From NCBI GenBank assembly GCA_002392705.1, contig DGHP01000068.1, forward strand, positions 1 to 6,225: DNA of 6,225 nucleotides. Reading direction: 5' to 3'. Shown here in pieces: positions 1-6,225 of this stretch. The position numbers were made by a program, and so were the translations under genes. Under the pieces are notes generated by a model that saw nothing but the letters and a program-made list of their open reading frames with translations, made no database searches and had not been told where the DNA came from. The first letter of the stretch is position 1, and each line of letters starts with the position of its first letter. The DNA comes from Lachnospiraceae bacterium UBA3845 (lineage in GTDB: Bacteria > Bacillota > Clostridia > Lachnospirales > Lachnospiraceae).

Positions 1-374
1 TCAGATTCGCAGAATTCGGACATCACCTGTCTGCAGACGCCGCAGGGCGGGCAGTACTGGCCCGGGCCCTCTTCCGGGCCTCCCGAAATCGCGATGGCGA
101 GGAACTCTTTCTCCCCTTCGCTGACTGCCTTCGAAAAAGCAGTTCTCTCCGCGCACATTCCGGGCGTAAATGCCGCGTTTTCGATATTGCAGCCTGTATA
201 AATTCTGCCGCTCGCTGACAGGAGCGCCGCACCTACCCGGAAATGGGAATAGGGTACATATGCCCGCTCCCGCATGGCAGACGCCTTTCTGCACAGTTCT
301 TCTATCAGGGCTTTTCCCGGCAGCTGCATAGCCTTTCCGGCCCCCATGGTCTCAGCATCTTTCCTGGCCGGCAT
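1..374 (-). CDS. cdd: Cytidine deaminase (3' end cut off by window edge)
   Basis: Hydrolytic deamination of cytidine and deoxycytidine to uridine and deoxyuridine in the cytosol (pyrimidine salvage). About 124 codons are visible, read by hand in a frame that is open to the left edge. Family motifs run in order: YVPYSHFRVGAAL (about 39-51), GCNIENAAF (61-69), MCAERTAF (73-80) with zinc ligand Cys74 and catalytic Glu76, and PPCGVCRQ (109-116) with zinc ligands Cys111 and Cys114. This is the small homotetrameric class, usually 130-140 residues, so only a short C-terminal tail should be missing. Two ATGs stand in tandem (377 and 374). I chose 374 because it lies 7 nt from a GGAGG site and overlaps the udp stop as TGATG. 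Either start gives about 20 extra N-terminal residues compared with the short Bacillus type; an internal ATG at 329 would remove most of them but has a poorer ribosome site. Translational coupling to udp is inferred. Confidence 0.93.
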   Translation of the reverse strand, partial: MPARKDAETMGAGKAMQLPGKALIEELCRKASAMRERAYVPYSHFRVGAALLSASGRIYTGCNIENAAFTPGMCAERTAFSKAVSEGEKEFLAIAISGGPEEGPGQYCPPCGVCRQVMSEFCES

Positions 375-1159
375 CATTTTCCCTCCTGTGCATCCTGGCG
401 AATCAGCAGGCGGATCGCTTCCACTGCGGTACGGATCGCGCCTGACGTGTCATGCACCTGCTCATTGTCCAGGCCGGCCTTCGCCCTCTCCTGGTTGGCG
501 ATGGCCAGCAGCACAGTGCCTACCCTGACTTTCAGGCAGGAGCCCACGATAAAGAGGGCTGCCGATTCCATCTCGGAGGCGAGGCAGCCGCACCTGATCC
601 AGGCCTCCCATTTATTCAGAAGTTCATAGCTCACCGGCTTCACTTCCGGCTCATGCTGGCCGTAGAAGGAATCCTTGCACTGAACGACGCCCAGATGTGC
701 GGTAAGGCCCAGCTTTGCCGCAGCCTGCCGCATGGCGAATGCGACATCGAAATCCGCCACCGCCGGATATTCGATCGGCGCATACTCTTTGCTGGTGCCT
801 TCCGCCCGGATGGCGCCGGTGGCAATCACCAGATCGCCGCCCTTTACTTCCAGCTGCATGCCGCCGCAGGTACCGACCCTTAAAAAGGTGTCCGCACCGC
901 ATCTTTTCAGTTCTTCCATGGCGATCGCGGCGCTCGGCCCGCCGATTCCCGTGGAGGTAACCGATACTTTTACGCCGTCCAGGGTTCCTGTGTAGGTAAT
1001 ATATTCACGGTTGTCCGCAATCAGGACAGGATTGTCAAAATACTGTGCGATCTTTTCGCATCTCTTGGGATCTCCGGGAAGAATTACATACCTTCCTACC
1101 TCCCCGGGTGCTACCTGAATATGATACAGTTTTCCAGTTCCCTCGGAATAATCAATCAT
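374..1159 (-). CDS. udp: Uridine phosphorylase-like nucleoside phosphorylase
   Basis: Phosphorolysis of uridine to uracil and ribose-1-phosphate (cytosolic pyrimidine salvage). The 261 residues match the PNP/UDP superfamily length of about 250-260. Compared with E. coli Udp as I remember it, I see His13 in LYHIQV, the phosphate-binding LPGDPKR (27-33, Arg33), Arg51 in [12 protein letters not shown] (69-76), phosphate-site RVGT (94-97, Arg94), and the ribose-binding EMESAA (196-201). The uracil-recognition segment is FYGQHE (165-170): Gln168 is kept, but the Arg that follows two residues later in E. coli (Q-E-R) is replaced by Glu, so the exact base preference is less certain. The ATG start has GAGGGG 6 nt upstream. 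An extended -10 promoter lies about 40 nt upstream and cdd follows with overlap, so the two genes form a salvage operon. A broader purine/pyrimidine nucleoside phosphorylase is the main alternative. Confidence 0.9.
   Translation of the reverse strand: MIDYSEGTGKLYHIQVAPGEVGRYVILPGDPKRCEKIAQYFDNPVLIADNREYITYTGTLDGVKVSVTSTGIGGPSAAIAMEELKRCGADTFLRVGTCGGMQLEVKGGDLVIATGAIRAEGTSKEYAPIEYPAVADFDVAFAMRQAAAKLGLTAHLGVVQCKDSFYGQHEPEVKPVSYELLNKWEAWIRCGCLASEMESAALFIVGSCLKVRVGTVLLAIANQERAKAGLDNEQVHDTSGAIRTAVEAIRLLIRQDAQEGK
381..387 (-). promoter_or_regulatory. Shine-Dalgarno site of cdd inside the end of udp
   Basis: The minus strand reads AGGAGGG within the last codons of udp. Spacing from GGAGG is 4 nt to the ATG at 377 and 7 nt to the ATG at 374, which favours the second ATG and supports coupled translation across the TGATG overlap. 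Confidence 0.75.
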
Positions 1160-1178
1160 TTTCTTCCCCTCTCTTTCC

Positions 1179-1192
1179 GCCGTCCGGACGGC
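1179..1192. promoter_or_regulatory. Perfect 14-bp palindrome in the udp leader
   Basis: GCCGTCCGGACGGC is a perfect inverted repeat just downstream of the expected transcription start and upstream of the udp ribosome site. It could be an operator for a dimeric regulator or an RNA hairpin. It is not followed by a T-run on the minus strand, so it is not a typical terminator. Function is inferred from position only. Confidence 0.45.
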
Positions 1193-1203
1193 TTCTCCGT
1201 ATT

Positions 1204-1212
1204 ATTATAGCA
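1204..1212 (-). promoter_or_regulatory. Extended -10 promoter for udp-cdd
   Basis: The minus strand reads TGCTATAAT: a consensus -10 hexamer (1204-1209) with the TGn extension. The -35 position at 17-bp spacing (1227-1232, AAGCAG) is poor, as often seen with extended -10 promoters. Transcription would start near 1197, giving a leader of roughly 38 nt before the udp ATG. Confidence 0.6.
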
Positions 1213-1367
1213 CTCAAAGTTCTCTTCTGCTTATCTTCTCACACAATCATGCACGGATCCGGAAAGCGTTTTATCCACAGCAGAACGGCGTCTGCGGGAA
1301 CAGCGCTGAAGACGGTCTCTCCTGTCCACCGCAGCTTCCTGCCGCTGCCCGGATCAAAGTCCGGCGC
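1213..1367. other. Intergenic spacer between helicase stop and udp promoter
   Basis: I find no gene here. On the minus strand after the helicase stop there are weak stems (CCGGA/TCCGG, and GCAGC/GCTGC around 1332-1349), but no T-run follows them, so no rho-independent terminator can be called. Confidence 0.4.
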
Positions 1368-3692
1368 TCACGCTTCCCACTCCAGAATTCTTTTTTTCAT
1401 GCCTTCTATATCCAGCACCCCGTATGCAAATCCCTTCCGGACCAGTTCCTCCGGCAGGATATCATCATATTTGTCAAAGACCGGGACCTCGCCGGGATAC
1501 AGAAGTTCCATCGGATCGAGGCTCTTTTCCGCCTCCTCCTTCAGAATCCGGACAAAATCGCTCTCCGTCACGCTCATCGTAAACTGCATAAAATAGGGGC
1601 GGGCGGAATTGAATCCCTTCAGGCCGAGCGCCCCGGCGCATTTCAGGCGCAGAAAACGCTCAAGGGCCAGAAATGCATAGCTTCCCAGCCACGGGAGGAG
1701 GCAGTACATATTTCCTCCCAGGCAGACAAGGGCTTTCCGGTCCAGATGCGCCAGAAGCGCCGCCTGCCGGGCTGTCGCAAGCCGGGCGGAAGCATTTTTC
1801 AGCAGATAGGGATAACTTTTCTGCTCGCTCAGTACCCGGCGCATCCGTTCCAGGATCTTTGTATGGATGTCTCCGGGCTCCACGCCGAAATAGGCAGGCA
1901 CCTTTCCTTTCACCATATGGCAGTAGACCTGATGATGGGTCCGGTCAACCTCCTCCACCACCCAGATATGCCCCGCGATGGCAATCTTGTCGCCGACCGG
2001 CGGCGGTTTGACGATCGTCCCGATCTCCTGGGATTCGCAGCGGACCCGGTATTCTTCATTTTCCGGGAAAACCGCATAAAACTTGAAGGAGCTTGTGATC
2101 CGCTCGCCGGCGAGGCCTACGATCAGCCCCCTGTTCTCCGTCAGCTGGATGTGGTCGATCGCGACCAGATGATTCAGGAGAATCCTGTAGTCCTCTTTTG
2201 TGATCCCCCTGAAGCAGGTCAGCGTCAGTACTCTGGACGCCAGCTCCGCCGGCGTCATTTCCCCGCCGGAAGCCAGCGTGCTCATGGTCTGGTGATAGAG
2301 CAGGCTGTAGGGAAGCCTGTCCTCCCGGGGCGGTTCCACCCAGTGTTCCTCAAGGTAAAGCTGAATCAGGGCGATTCCCTGAATCAGTTTCCAGGGGATG
2401 GTCTCCGGCAGCAGGTCCCTCGCCTCGGCGTGCTCCTCCCGCATGACAAACCACATCTCCTGGGGTTCTCCCCTTCTGCCGGTCCGCCCCATCCTCTGCA
2501 GGAAGGAGGAGACCGTAAAGGGCGCGTCGATCTGGAAGGCCCGCTCCAGCTTTCCGATATCGATCCCAAGCTCCAGCGTTGCCGTCGTGCAGGTTGTGAC
2601 GGCGGCATCCTCCCTCTTCATGGCTTCCTCCGCAGTCTCCCGGAAAGAAACGGACAGATTGCCGTGATGAATCATGAAGCGGTCCGGTTCATGGGCGGCT
2701 TCGCAGTACTGGCGCAGCGTGGAGGTGACAGCCTCGCACTCTTCCCTGGAATTGCTGAATACAAGGCATTTCCTGCCTTTTGTGTGTTCAAATATATAGG
2801 CCATCCCCGGATCCGCGCCGACAGGTGCCCTGTCCGTAGGAGCACTCACAGCGCTGCCGCCGGAGAGAAGGCTTTCCTGTCCGTCCGGGTTTCCCGCCGC
2901 AGGATCTGAGGCACTGCCCGGCTGAATTTCCGGCTGCGGATTTCCCGCTGCCGGCCCCTCCGGCAGAAGGCTTCCTTCCGAGGCCTGCGGCGCAGTAAGG
3001 AAGAAATGCTCCATGGAGAGGCGCCAGCGAAGTCCTTTTGCCTCAATCCTCGGGATCACGCAGCCACGGCCTGTACCGCTGGAGAGAAAACGGCCGGCCG
3101 CCTCCGGATCCCCGATGGTTGCCGAAAGCCCGATCCTGCGGGGCGTCACTTCCGCCATCCTGCTGAGCCGTTCAATCAGGCACAGGGTCTGGCCGCCTCT
3201 GTCTCCCCGGAGCAGGGAATGAATCTCATCAATCACGACAAATCTGAGATCCCCGAAGAGGTTCGGGATCTCCCCATGCTTTCTCAGAAGCAGAGCTTCC
3301 AGAGATTCCGGTGTGATCTGCAGAATCCCGGACGGATGTTTCAGAAGCTTCTTTTTATGGGATGCCGACACATCTCCGTGCCAGTGCCAGACAGGGATTC
3401 CTGCCTCCTCACACAGATCATTCAGCCTCCCGAACTGGTCATTGATCAGTGCCTTCAGCGGCGCGATATAGATACAGCCGACAGAAGAGGGCGGATCCTC
3501 CTGAAAAAGGGTCAGGATCGGGAAAAAGGCAGCCTCCGTCTTGCCGGAAGCCGTGGAAGCCGCCAGCAGGACATTTTCATCTGAATCAAAGATCGCTTCT
3601 CCGGCTGCCACCTGGACTGCCCGAAGGTTCTGCCAGCTGCTGCGGTATATGAAATCCTGAATAAAAGGCGCATAGCGGCTGAAAACATCCAT
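1368..3692 (-). CDS. Lhr/BrxHI-like DEAD/DEAH-box superfamily II helicase
   Basis: ATP-dependent nucleic-acid helicase or translocase, 774 residues. The RecA1 domain carries motif I ASTASGKTEAA (45-55, Lys51), motif Ia APLKAL (77-82), ITPES (126-130), motif II DEIH (155-158) and motif III SAT (190-192). RecA2 carries VFSNS (311-315), motif V TATLELGIDIG (370-380) and motif VI QRMGRTGRRG (399-408). A winged-helix-like region (about 455-530) and an Lhr-type beta region (about 535-600, AGHIWVVEEVD) follow, then a C-terminal domain ending in a DKYDDILPEEL segment (740-750). RecA1 and RecA2 are separated by a Gly/Pro/Ser/Ala-rich insert (about 236-295) that looks disordered. The ATG has GAGGG upstream at good spacing. 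It is the last gene of the cassette after the TerB_C gene and the DUF2791 ATPase; relatives of both ATPase and helicase occur in BREX/Pgl loci. Helicase identity is firm; a defence role is inference. Confidence 0.92.
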   Translation of the reverse strand: MDVFSRYAPFIQDFIYRSSWQNLRAVQVAAGEAIFDSDENVLLAASTASGKTEAAFFPILTLFQEDPPSSVGCIYIAPLKALINDQFGRLNDLCEEAGIPVWHWHGDVSASHKKKLLKHPSGILQITPESLEALLLRKHGEIPNLFGDLRFVVIDEIHSLLRGDRGGQTLCLIERLSRMAEVTPRRIGLSATIGDPEAAGRFLSSGTGRGCVIPRIEAKGLRWRLSMEHFFLTAPQASEGSLLPEGPAAGNPQPEIQPGSASDPAAGNPDGQESLLSGGSAVSAPTDRAPVGADPGMAYIFEHTKGRKCLVFSNSREECEAVTSTLRQYCEAAHEPDRFMIHHGNLSVSFRETAEEAMKREDAAVTTCTTATLELGIDIGKLERAFQIDAPFTVSSFLQRMGRTGRRGEPQEMWFVMREEHAEARDLLPETIPWKLIQGIALIQLYLEEHWVEPPREDRLPYSLLYHQTMSTLASGGEMTPAELASRVLTLTCFRGITKEDYRILLNHLVAIDHIQLTENRGLIVGLAGERITSSFKFYAVFPENEEYRVRCESQEIGTIVKPPPVGDKIAIAGHIWVVEEVDRTHHQVYCHMVKGKVPAYFGVEPGDIHTKILERMRRVLSEQKSYPYLLKNASARLATARQAALLAHLDRKALVCLGGNMYCLLPWLGSYAFLALERFLRLKCAGALGLKGFNSARPYFMQFTMSVTESDFVRILKEEAEKSLDPMELLYPGEVPVFDKYDDILPEELVRKGFAYGVLDIEGMKKRILEWEA

Positions 3693-3704
3693 CTTTATCC
3701 CTCA

Positions 3705-3719
3705 GCGGCACAGTGCCGC
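3705..3719. promoter_or_regulatory. Hairpin just upstream of the helicase ribosome site
   Basis: GCGGCA-CAG-TGCCGC is a perfect 6-bp inverted repeat with a 3-nt loop. In minus-strand RNA it would end 2 nt before the GAGGG ribosome site of the helicase gene (3697-3702), so it could influence translation or RNA processing. No T-run follows, so it is not a terminator. Confidence 0.45.
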
Positions 3720-3824
3720 ATCCTGTATCCTATATTGTTCCTGATTCACGGTCTGGCGGACAAGCATCCTGTACCCTGTATTGTTCCTGATCCGGCGGAC
3801 AAAAGAAGCTTCTGTCCGGCGGAC
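3718..3824. repeat. Degenerate tandem direct repeats in the ATPase-helicase gap
   Basis: A 28-bp unit starting GCATCCTGTA occurs at 3718-3745 and 3764-3791 (period 46 bp) with only two differences, both transitions. Each is followed on the plus side by GGCGGAC (3755-3761 and 3794-3800), and a third GGCGGAC (3818-3824) abuts the ATPase stop codon. The last lies in the near-palindrome GTCCGGCGGAC (3814-3824). The array fills almost the whole 132-bp gap. I see no open reading frame worth calling and no strong promoter in it. Confidence 0.75.
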
Positions 3825-5177
3825 TCACAGGGTAAATTCTGCGAATTCTTCCATAGCCTCATCGCTCACCGCGTCCGATTTCGCGTAGCTGAAGGCATCT
3901 GATTCCATCAGCTCGTTTACCGAAAGGCCGGGGTGCTGGCAGAGAATATCCAGAAGCTCGATGAAATCCCGGATTACCTCTCTGGGCGTAATATTGGTAT
4001 CTGCCCCGATTCTTCCGTACTCAATCCGGAGAAACAGGGCCAGGTCCTCCGAAGTCATGGTCCGCTCATAGCCGTACAGTCCGGCGTGCATATCCGCCAG
4101 CTTCTCCGTAAGGACCAGCATCTCCTCCGGGGAAAGCGGATCTAGGCGGATGACCGGCGCCAGCATATCCCTCGCGCCCTCCCTGGAAAAACGCCCTTCC
4201 GTTAAACGGGAACGGAGCGCTTCATAGCTGTAGATCCCCCGCCGTGTATCCTCCACACTCTGCGGCGTCCCACTCATCAGGATCCCAAGATACTGGGCCT
4301 TCCCCTGCAGAGTATCGTTGTACATGGTCAGTATTTTTTCATAATTGTACTGCCGGGTAATGCTGTTCGGAATCTTGTAGATATTCACCAGCTCGTCGAT
4401 GAAAATCATAAATCCCCTGTAGCCGGCCTGGCGGAAAAAGCTCGCGAAAAGCTTCAGATATTCATACCAGTCATCATCCGTGATGATCACGGTCACGCCC
4501 AGGTCCTGCCGGGCCTCTGTTTTGGTCGTATATTCCCCGCGGAACCATTTCACCACCTTCGCTTTGGTCTCATCATCCCCGCTCAGATAGGAACGGTAAT
4601 AGACAGAAAGAAGACGCGCGAAATCAAAGCCGTGTACCAGCTCGCTTAAGGAGCGGATGACCGAATAGATTTTCCGGTCAACCTCAGAGGCAAAGGAGGC
4701 CTCCTGTACATCCAGCCCTGTCTCCTCCGCGGTCCGGGCCTGCACAGAGGAAATCCAGCGGTCCAGCAGCAGCGTGAGTGCTCCGCCTTCAGGCCGGGTC
4801 TTTGTGGAAAGGTTTCGGATCAGTTCCCGGTAAGTCGCCAGTCCCTGGCCCCTTGTCCCCTGCAGCCTGCGCTCAGGAGACAGATCAGCATCCGCTACGA
4901 CAAAATCCCGCTCCATCACATAATTCCGTATTGTCTGCAGGAGAAAACTTTTTCCGCTCCCGTAGCGCCCGACGATAAAGCGGAAAGACGCGCCGCCTTC
5001 AGCGATGATGTCCACATCATGGAGCAGTGCGTCAATCTCATGCTTTCGGCCGACTGTCACATAAGGAAGCCCCGTTCTCGGCACGACTCCGCCCTTCAGA
5101 GAATTCAGGACTGTCTGTGCAATCCGGCGCGGCACCTTTCTGCGCGCGGCTTCATCGCGATCCGTGTAATCTGCCAT
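3825..5177 (-). CDS. DUF2791/BrxD-type P-loop ATP-binding protein
   Basis: Predicted AAA+/STAND-like ATPase, 450 residues, cytosolic, with no membrane segment or signal peptide. Walker A is GRYGSGKS (70-77, Lys76) after SFRFIV. Walker B is FMIFIDEL (256-263, Asp261-Glu262). A sensor-1-like strand LGILMSGTP (298-306) follows, as does the conserved TPREVIRDFIELLDIL segment (397-412) typical of this family. The N-terminal PRRIAQTVLNSLKGGVVP region (16-33) also fits the DUF2791 (BREX BrxD) family as I know it. The C-terminal tail (about 430-450) is acidic. The ATG has GGAG 7 nt upstream. It lies between the TerB_C gene (170 bp upstream) and the Lhr-like helicase (132 bp downstream), and the ATPase-helicase pairing is the same as in BREX type 2/Pgl-like loci. 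It probably loads or drives the helicase, by inference. Family call is strong; the name BrxD should not imply a full BREX system here. Confidence 0.88.
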   Translation of the reverse strand: MADYTDRDEAARRKVPRRIAQTVLNSLKGGVVPRTGLPYVTVGRKHEIDALLHDVDIIAEGGASFRFIVGRYGSGKSFLLQTIRNYVMERDFVVADADLSPERRLQGTRGQGLATYRELIRNLSTKTRPEGGALTLLLDRWISSVQARTAEETGLDVQEASFASEVDRKIYSVIRSLSELVHGFDFARLLSVYYRSYLSGDDETKAKVVKWFRGEYTTKTEARQDLGVTVIITDDDWYEYLKLFASFFRQAGYRGFMIFIDELVNIYKIPNSITRQYNYEKILTMYNDTLQGKAQYLGILMSGTPQSVEDTRRGIYSYEALRSRLTEGRFSREGARDMLAPVIRLDPLSPEEMLVLTEKLADMHAGLYGYERTMTSEDLALFLRIEYGRIGADTNITPREVIRDFIELLDILCQHPGLSVNELMESDAFSYAKSDAVSDEAMEEFAEFTL

Positions 5178-5205
5178 TTTATCTCTCCGGATACAGACCG
5201 CTCCG

Positions 5206-5370
5206 CAGAACGGCTGTCATCTCTGCATCAGTATATTTTTCATGGTCCGGACCCTTTTCATTATGCCGGTTCAGACCGTCTGTCAGTTCTGTATCAGTAT
5301 CTTTTCACGGCCCGGACCGTTTTCATAATGCCGGTTCAGACCGTCTGTCAGCTCTGCGTCAGCATCTCTT
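5206..5370. repeat. About 65-bp tandem repeat including the TerB_C gene tail
   Basis: About 2.5 degenerate copies run through the gap before the ATPase gene. Anchors CAGACCGTCTG at 5272 and 5337, and a diverged CAGAACGGCTG at 5206, give periods of 66 and 65 bp. The rightmost copy includes the last codons and stop of the TerB_C gene (up to 5370). The middle copy keeps the same codon register including a TGA, and the leftmost is most diverged and has a 1-nt insertion. In the 34-nt tail segment the right and middle copies differ at five sites, all transitions. CAGACCGTCTG is itself an inverted repeat, and GGTCCGGACC near 5245 is a perfect palindrome. Confidence 0.75.
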
Positions 5371-6225
5371 CCAGCTCTTCCCGGTAATCCGGAACGATTT
5401 CAAATACGCCGTCCGCTTCTTCCAGGACGGAGTCCCCGATCTCATCGTAGAATTTTTCATTAATGGAATCCACAAGAACTGACTGCATCATTCTCCTGCT
5501 CCGCAGATACTCCGCCGGATTCTCGCCGGACAGGATCATCAGCAGCACCCGGTACTCTTCCTCCGTCAGCCCCAACGGAGCTGACTGCGAAGGAGCTTCC
5601 GCAGCAGGTGCAGGCTCCTCCAACGCTGCTTCCACGAATCCCGCGCCTGTAGGCACAGGCTCCTCCACCGCTTTATCCGGTATTCCCGGTGCCTGCTGCG
5701 CATATTCTTCCCCGGTGTTCCCGATCCCCCGGAGCAGCTGCTCCGCCGTGTAGTCCGAATCTGCACGGATTCCGGACAGCCGGCTGAAATCAAGCTTAAG
5801 GACCGGTTTCTCCCGCTCCTTCTTTCTTTCAAGGAAAAGATCAATCTGATACTGGATCACACGGGCCGCACCCGGATCAGGCCGCGCCTCCCTGAGCGGA
5901 TGACCATAAGCAAGTGCGATGCGCAGCCTGCGGTCTGTCTCCCGGATCAGGCTGCCCAGAAAACGTTTCCCCTCCGAAGGAGCCTTCTCCGGAAAGGAAT
6001 CATAATAGCATTTTCCCTTCAGAAAGCGGAACTGTCTGGCAGGGAAAAGTACATATCGATGATCGGCAATCTGAGATGGATCGAACAGGGCTCCATGGAA
6101 AATCTGGCGCAGCCATTCGCTCCTCGGACCGAAGATTTTTACGGCCAGGCCGTCATGCCGCTCCGGCAGATCCGCTTCTGTACCTTCCCCGCCGGAAAGA
6201 CTTTCCGCGATCCCACGGTCCCGCA
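5348..6225 (-). CDS. TerB_C-domain protein (N-terminal part outside window)
   Basis: The frame is open from the right edge to the TGA at 5348, giving 291 visible residues. A GTG at 5860 is an internal valine, not the start, because the frame continues upstream with protein-like sequence (WLRQIFHGALFDP, RYVLFPARQF, FLGSLIRETDRRLRIAL). The TerB_C-type signature LDFSRLSGIRADSDYT lies at visible residues 144-159. A Pro/Ala/Glu-rich linker (about 169-218) interrupts the domain, and the last part runs from LTEEEYRVLL (219-228) through DSINEKFYDEIGDSVLE (252-268) to the acidic end EELEEML. Full family members usually carry a TerB_N domain and a middle region upstream; neither can be confirmed here. 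TerB-type domains are linked to tellurite/stress and DNA-processing systems in the literature. It is the first visible gene of the cassette, 170 bp before the ATPase gene. Domain recognition is from memory of the family. Confidence 0.82.
   Translation of the reverse strand, partial: RDRGIAESLSGGEGTEADLPERHDGLAVKIFGPRSEWLRQIFHGALFDPSQIADHRYVLFPARQFRFLKGKCYYDSFPEKAPSEGKRFLGSLIRETDRRLRIALAYGHPLREARPDPGAARVIQYQIDLFLERKKEREKPVLKLDFSRLSGIRADSDYTAEQLLRGIGNTGEEYAQQAPGIPDKAVEEPVPTGAGFVEAALEEPAPAAEAPSQSAPLGLTEEEYRVLLMILSGENPAEYLRSRRMMQSVLVDSINEKFYDEIGDSVLEEADGVFEIVPDYREELEEMLTQS

Noticed and set aside
1..294. Minus-strand frame of 97 codons ending in a TGA at 1-3
   Set aside because: It is out of register with the cytidine deaminase frame, which carries the CAE and PCxxC motifs and runs past the left edge.
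1311..1320. ACGGTCT motif shared by all three intergenic regions
   Set aside because: It is only 7 bp and occurs in different orientations and contexts; chance is likely in GC-rich DNA.
1746..2909. Long plus-strand open frame (387 codons) opposite the helicase
   Set aside because: The minus-strand frame holds all SF2 helicase motifs in order. The plus-strand translation shows no recognisable domain and is an antisense shadow of GC-rich coding DNA.
3825..5177. Part of a full BREX system
   Set aside because: Only BrxD-like and BrxHI-like proteins are present; no PglX, PglZ, BrxC or BrxA/B-type gene is visible in the window.
5230..5235. Possible -10 box TATACT on the minus strand before the ATPase gene
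   Set aside because: No -35 box at 17-bp spacing and no TGn extension; the other repeat copy reads GATACT.
5200..5340. Tiny minus-strand leader-like peptides in the repeat region (ATG AAA ACG GTC... and ATG AAA AGG GTC...)
   Set aside because: They have no ribosome site and arise from the tandem repeat; the two copies differ in length and stop position.
5348..5860. A separate 170-residue gene starting at GTG 5860
   Set aside because: The same frame stays open for another 121 codons to the right edge with protein-like sequence, so the GTG is an internal valine of a larger protein.

Overview
All four clearly supported genes and the partial gene at the right edge lie on the minus strand, so transcription runs from right to left. 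By eye the DNA is moderately GC-rich. The strong Shine-Dalgarno sites, the stop-start coupling and the protein style suggest a Firmicute, most likely a gut-type Clostridia or Lachnospiraceae relative. That placement is inference only; no rRNA or other marker gene is present.

Right to left, the first block is a three-gene cassette: (i) the C-terminal 291 residues of a TerB_C-domain protein (5348-6225, cut by the window edge), (ii) a 450-residue P-loop ATPase of the DUF2791/BrxD type (3825-5177), and (iii) a 774-residue superfamily II helicase related to Lhr and BrxHI (1368-3692). This set resembles predicted DNA-processing or defence modules in which TerB-N/TerB-C proteins occur with an ATPase and an SF2 helicase. 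The ATPase and helicase also have relatives in BREX/Pgl systems. No methylase, PglZ, nuclease or other BREX marker is visible, so calling this BREX would be wrong on present evidence. The most plausible reading is a compact ATPase-helicase machine with a TerB-type partner, probably acting on foreign or damaged DNA. The function is inferred.

The two gaps inside the cassette (170 and 132 bp) are unusually long for a co-directional gene set, and each is filled by degenerate tandem direct repeats. In the larger gap the repeat unit (about 65 bp) includes the last codons and stop codon of the TerB_C gene, so it looks like a tail duplication that is decaying. In the smaller gap, 28-bp units are repeated with a 46-bp period next to a perfect hairpin just upstream of the helicase ribosome binding site.

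The left block is a pyrimidine-salvage pair: udp-like nucleoside phosphorylase (374-1159), coupled through TGATG to cytidine deaminase cdd (1-374, C-terminus cut by the window edge). Cdd would turn cytidine into uridine, which the phosphorylase would split to uracil and ribose-1-phosphate. An extended -10 promoter (TGCTATAAT) and a perfect 14-bp palindrome in the leader precede udp, so this pair probably has its own transcription start. No convincing rho-independent terminator separates it from the helicase. There is no gene-free stretch over 300 bases, and I saw no tRNA, rRNA, CRISPR array or insertion sequence.
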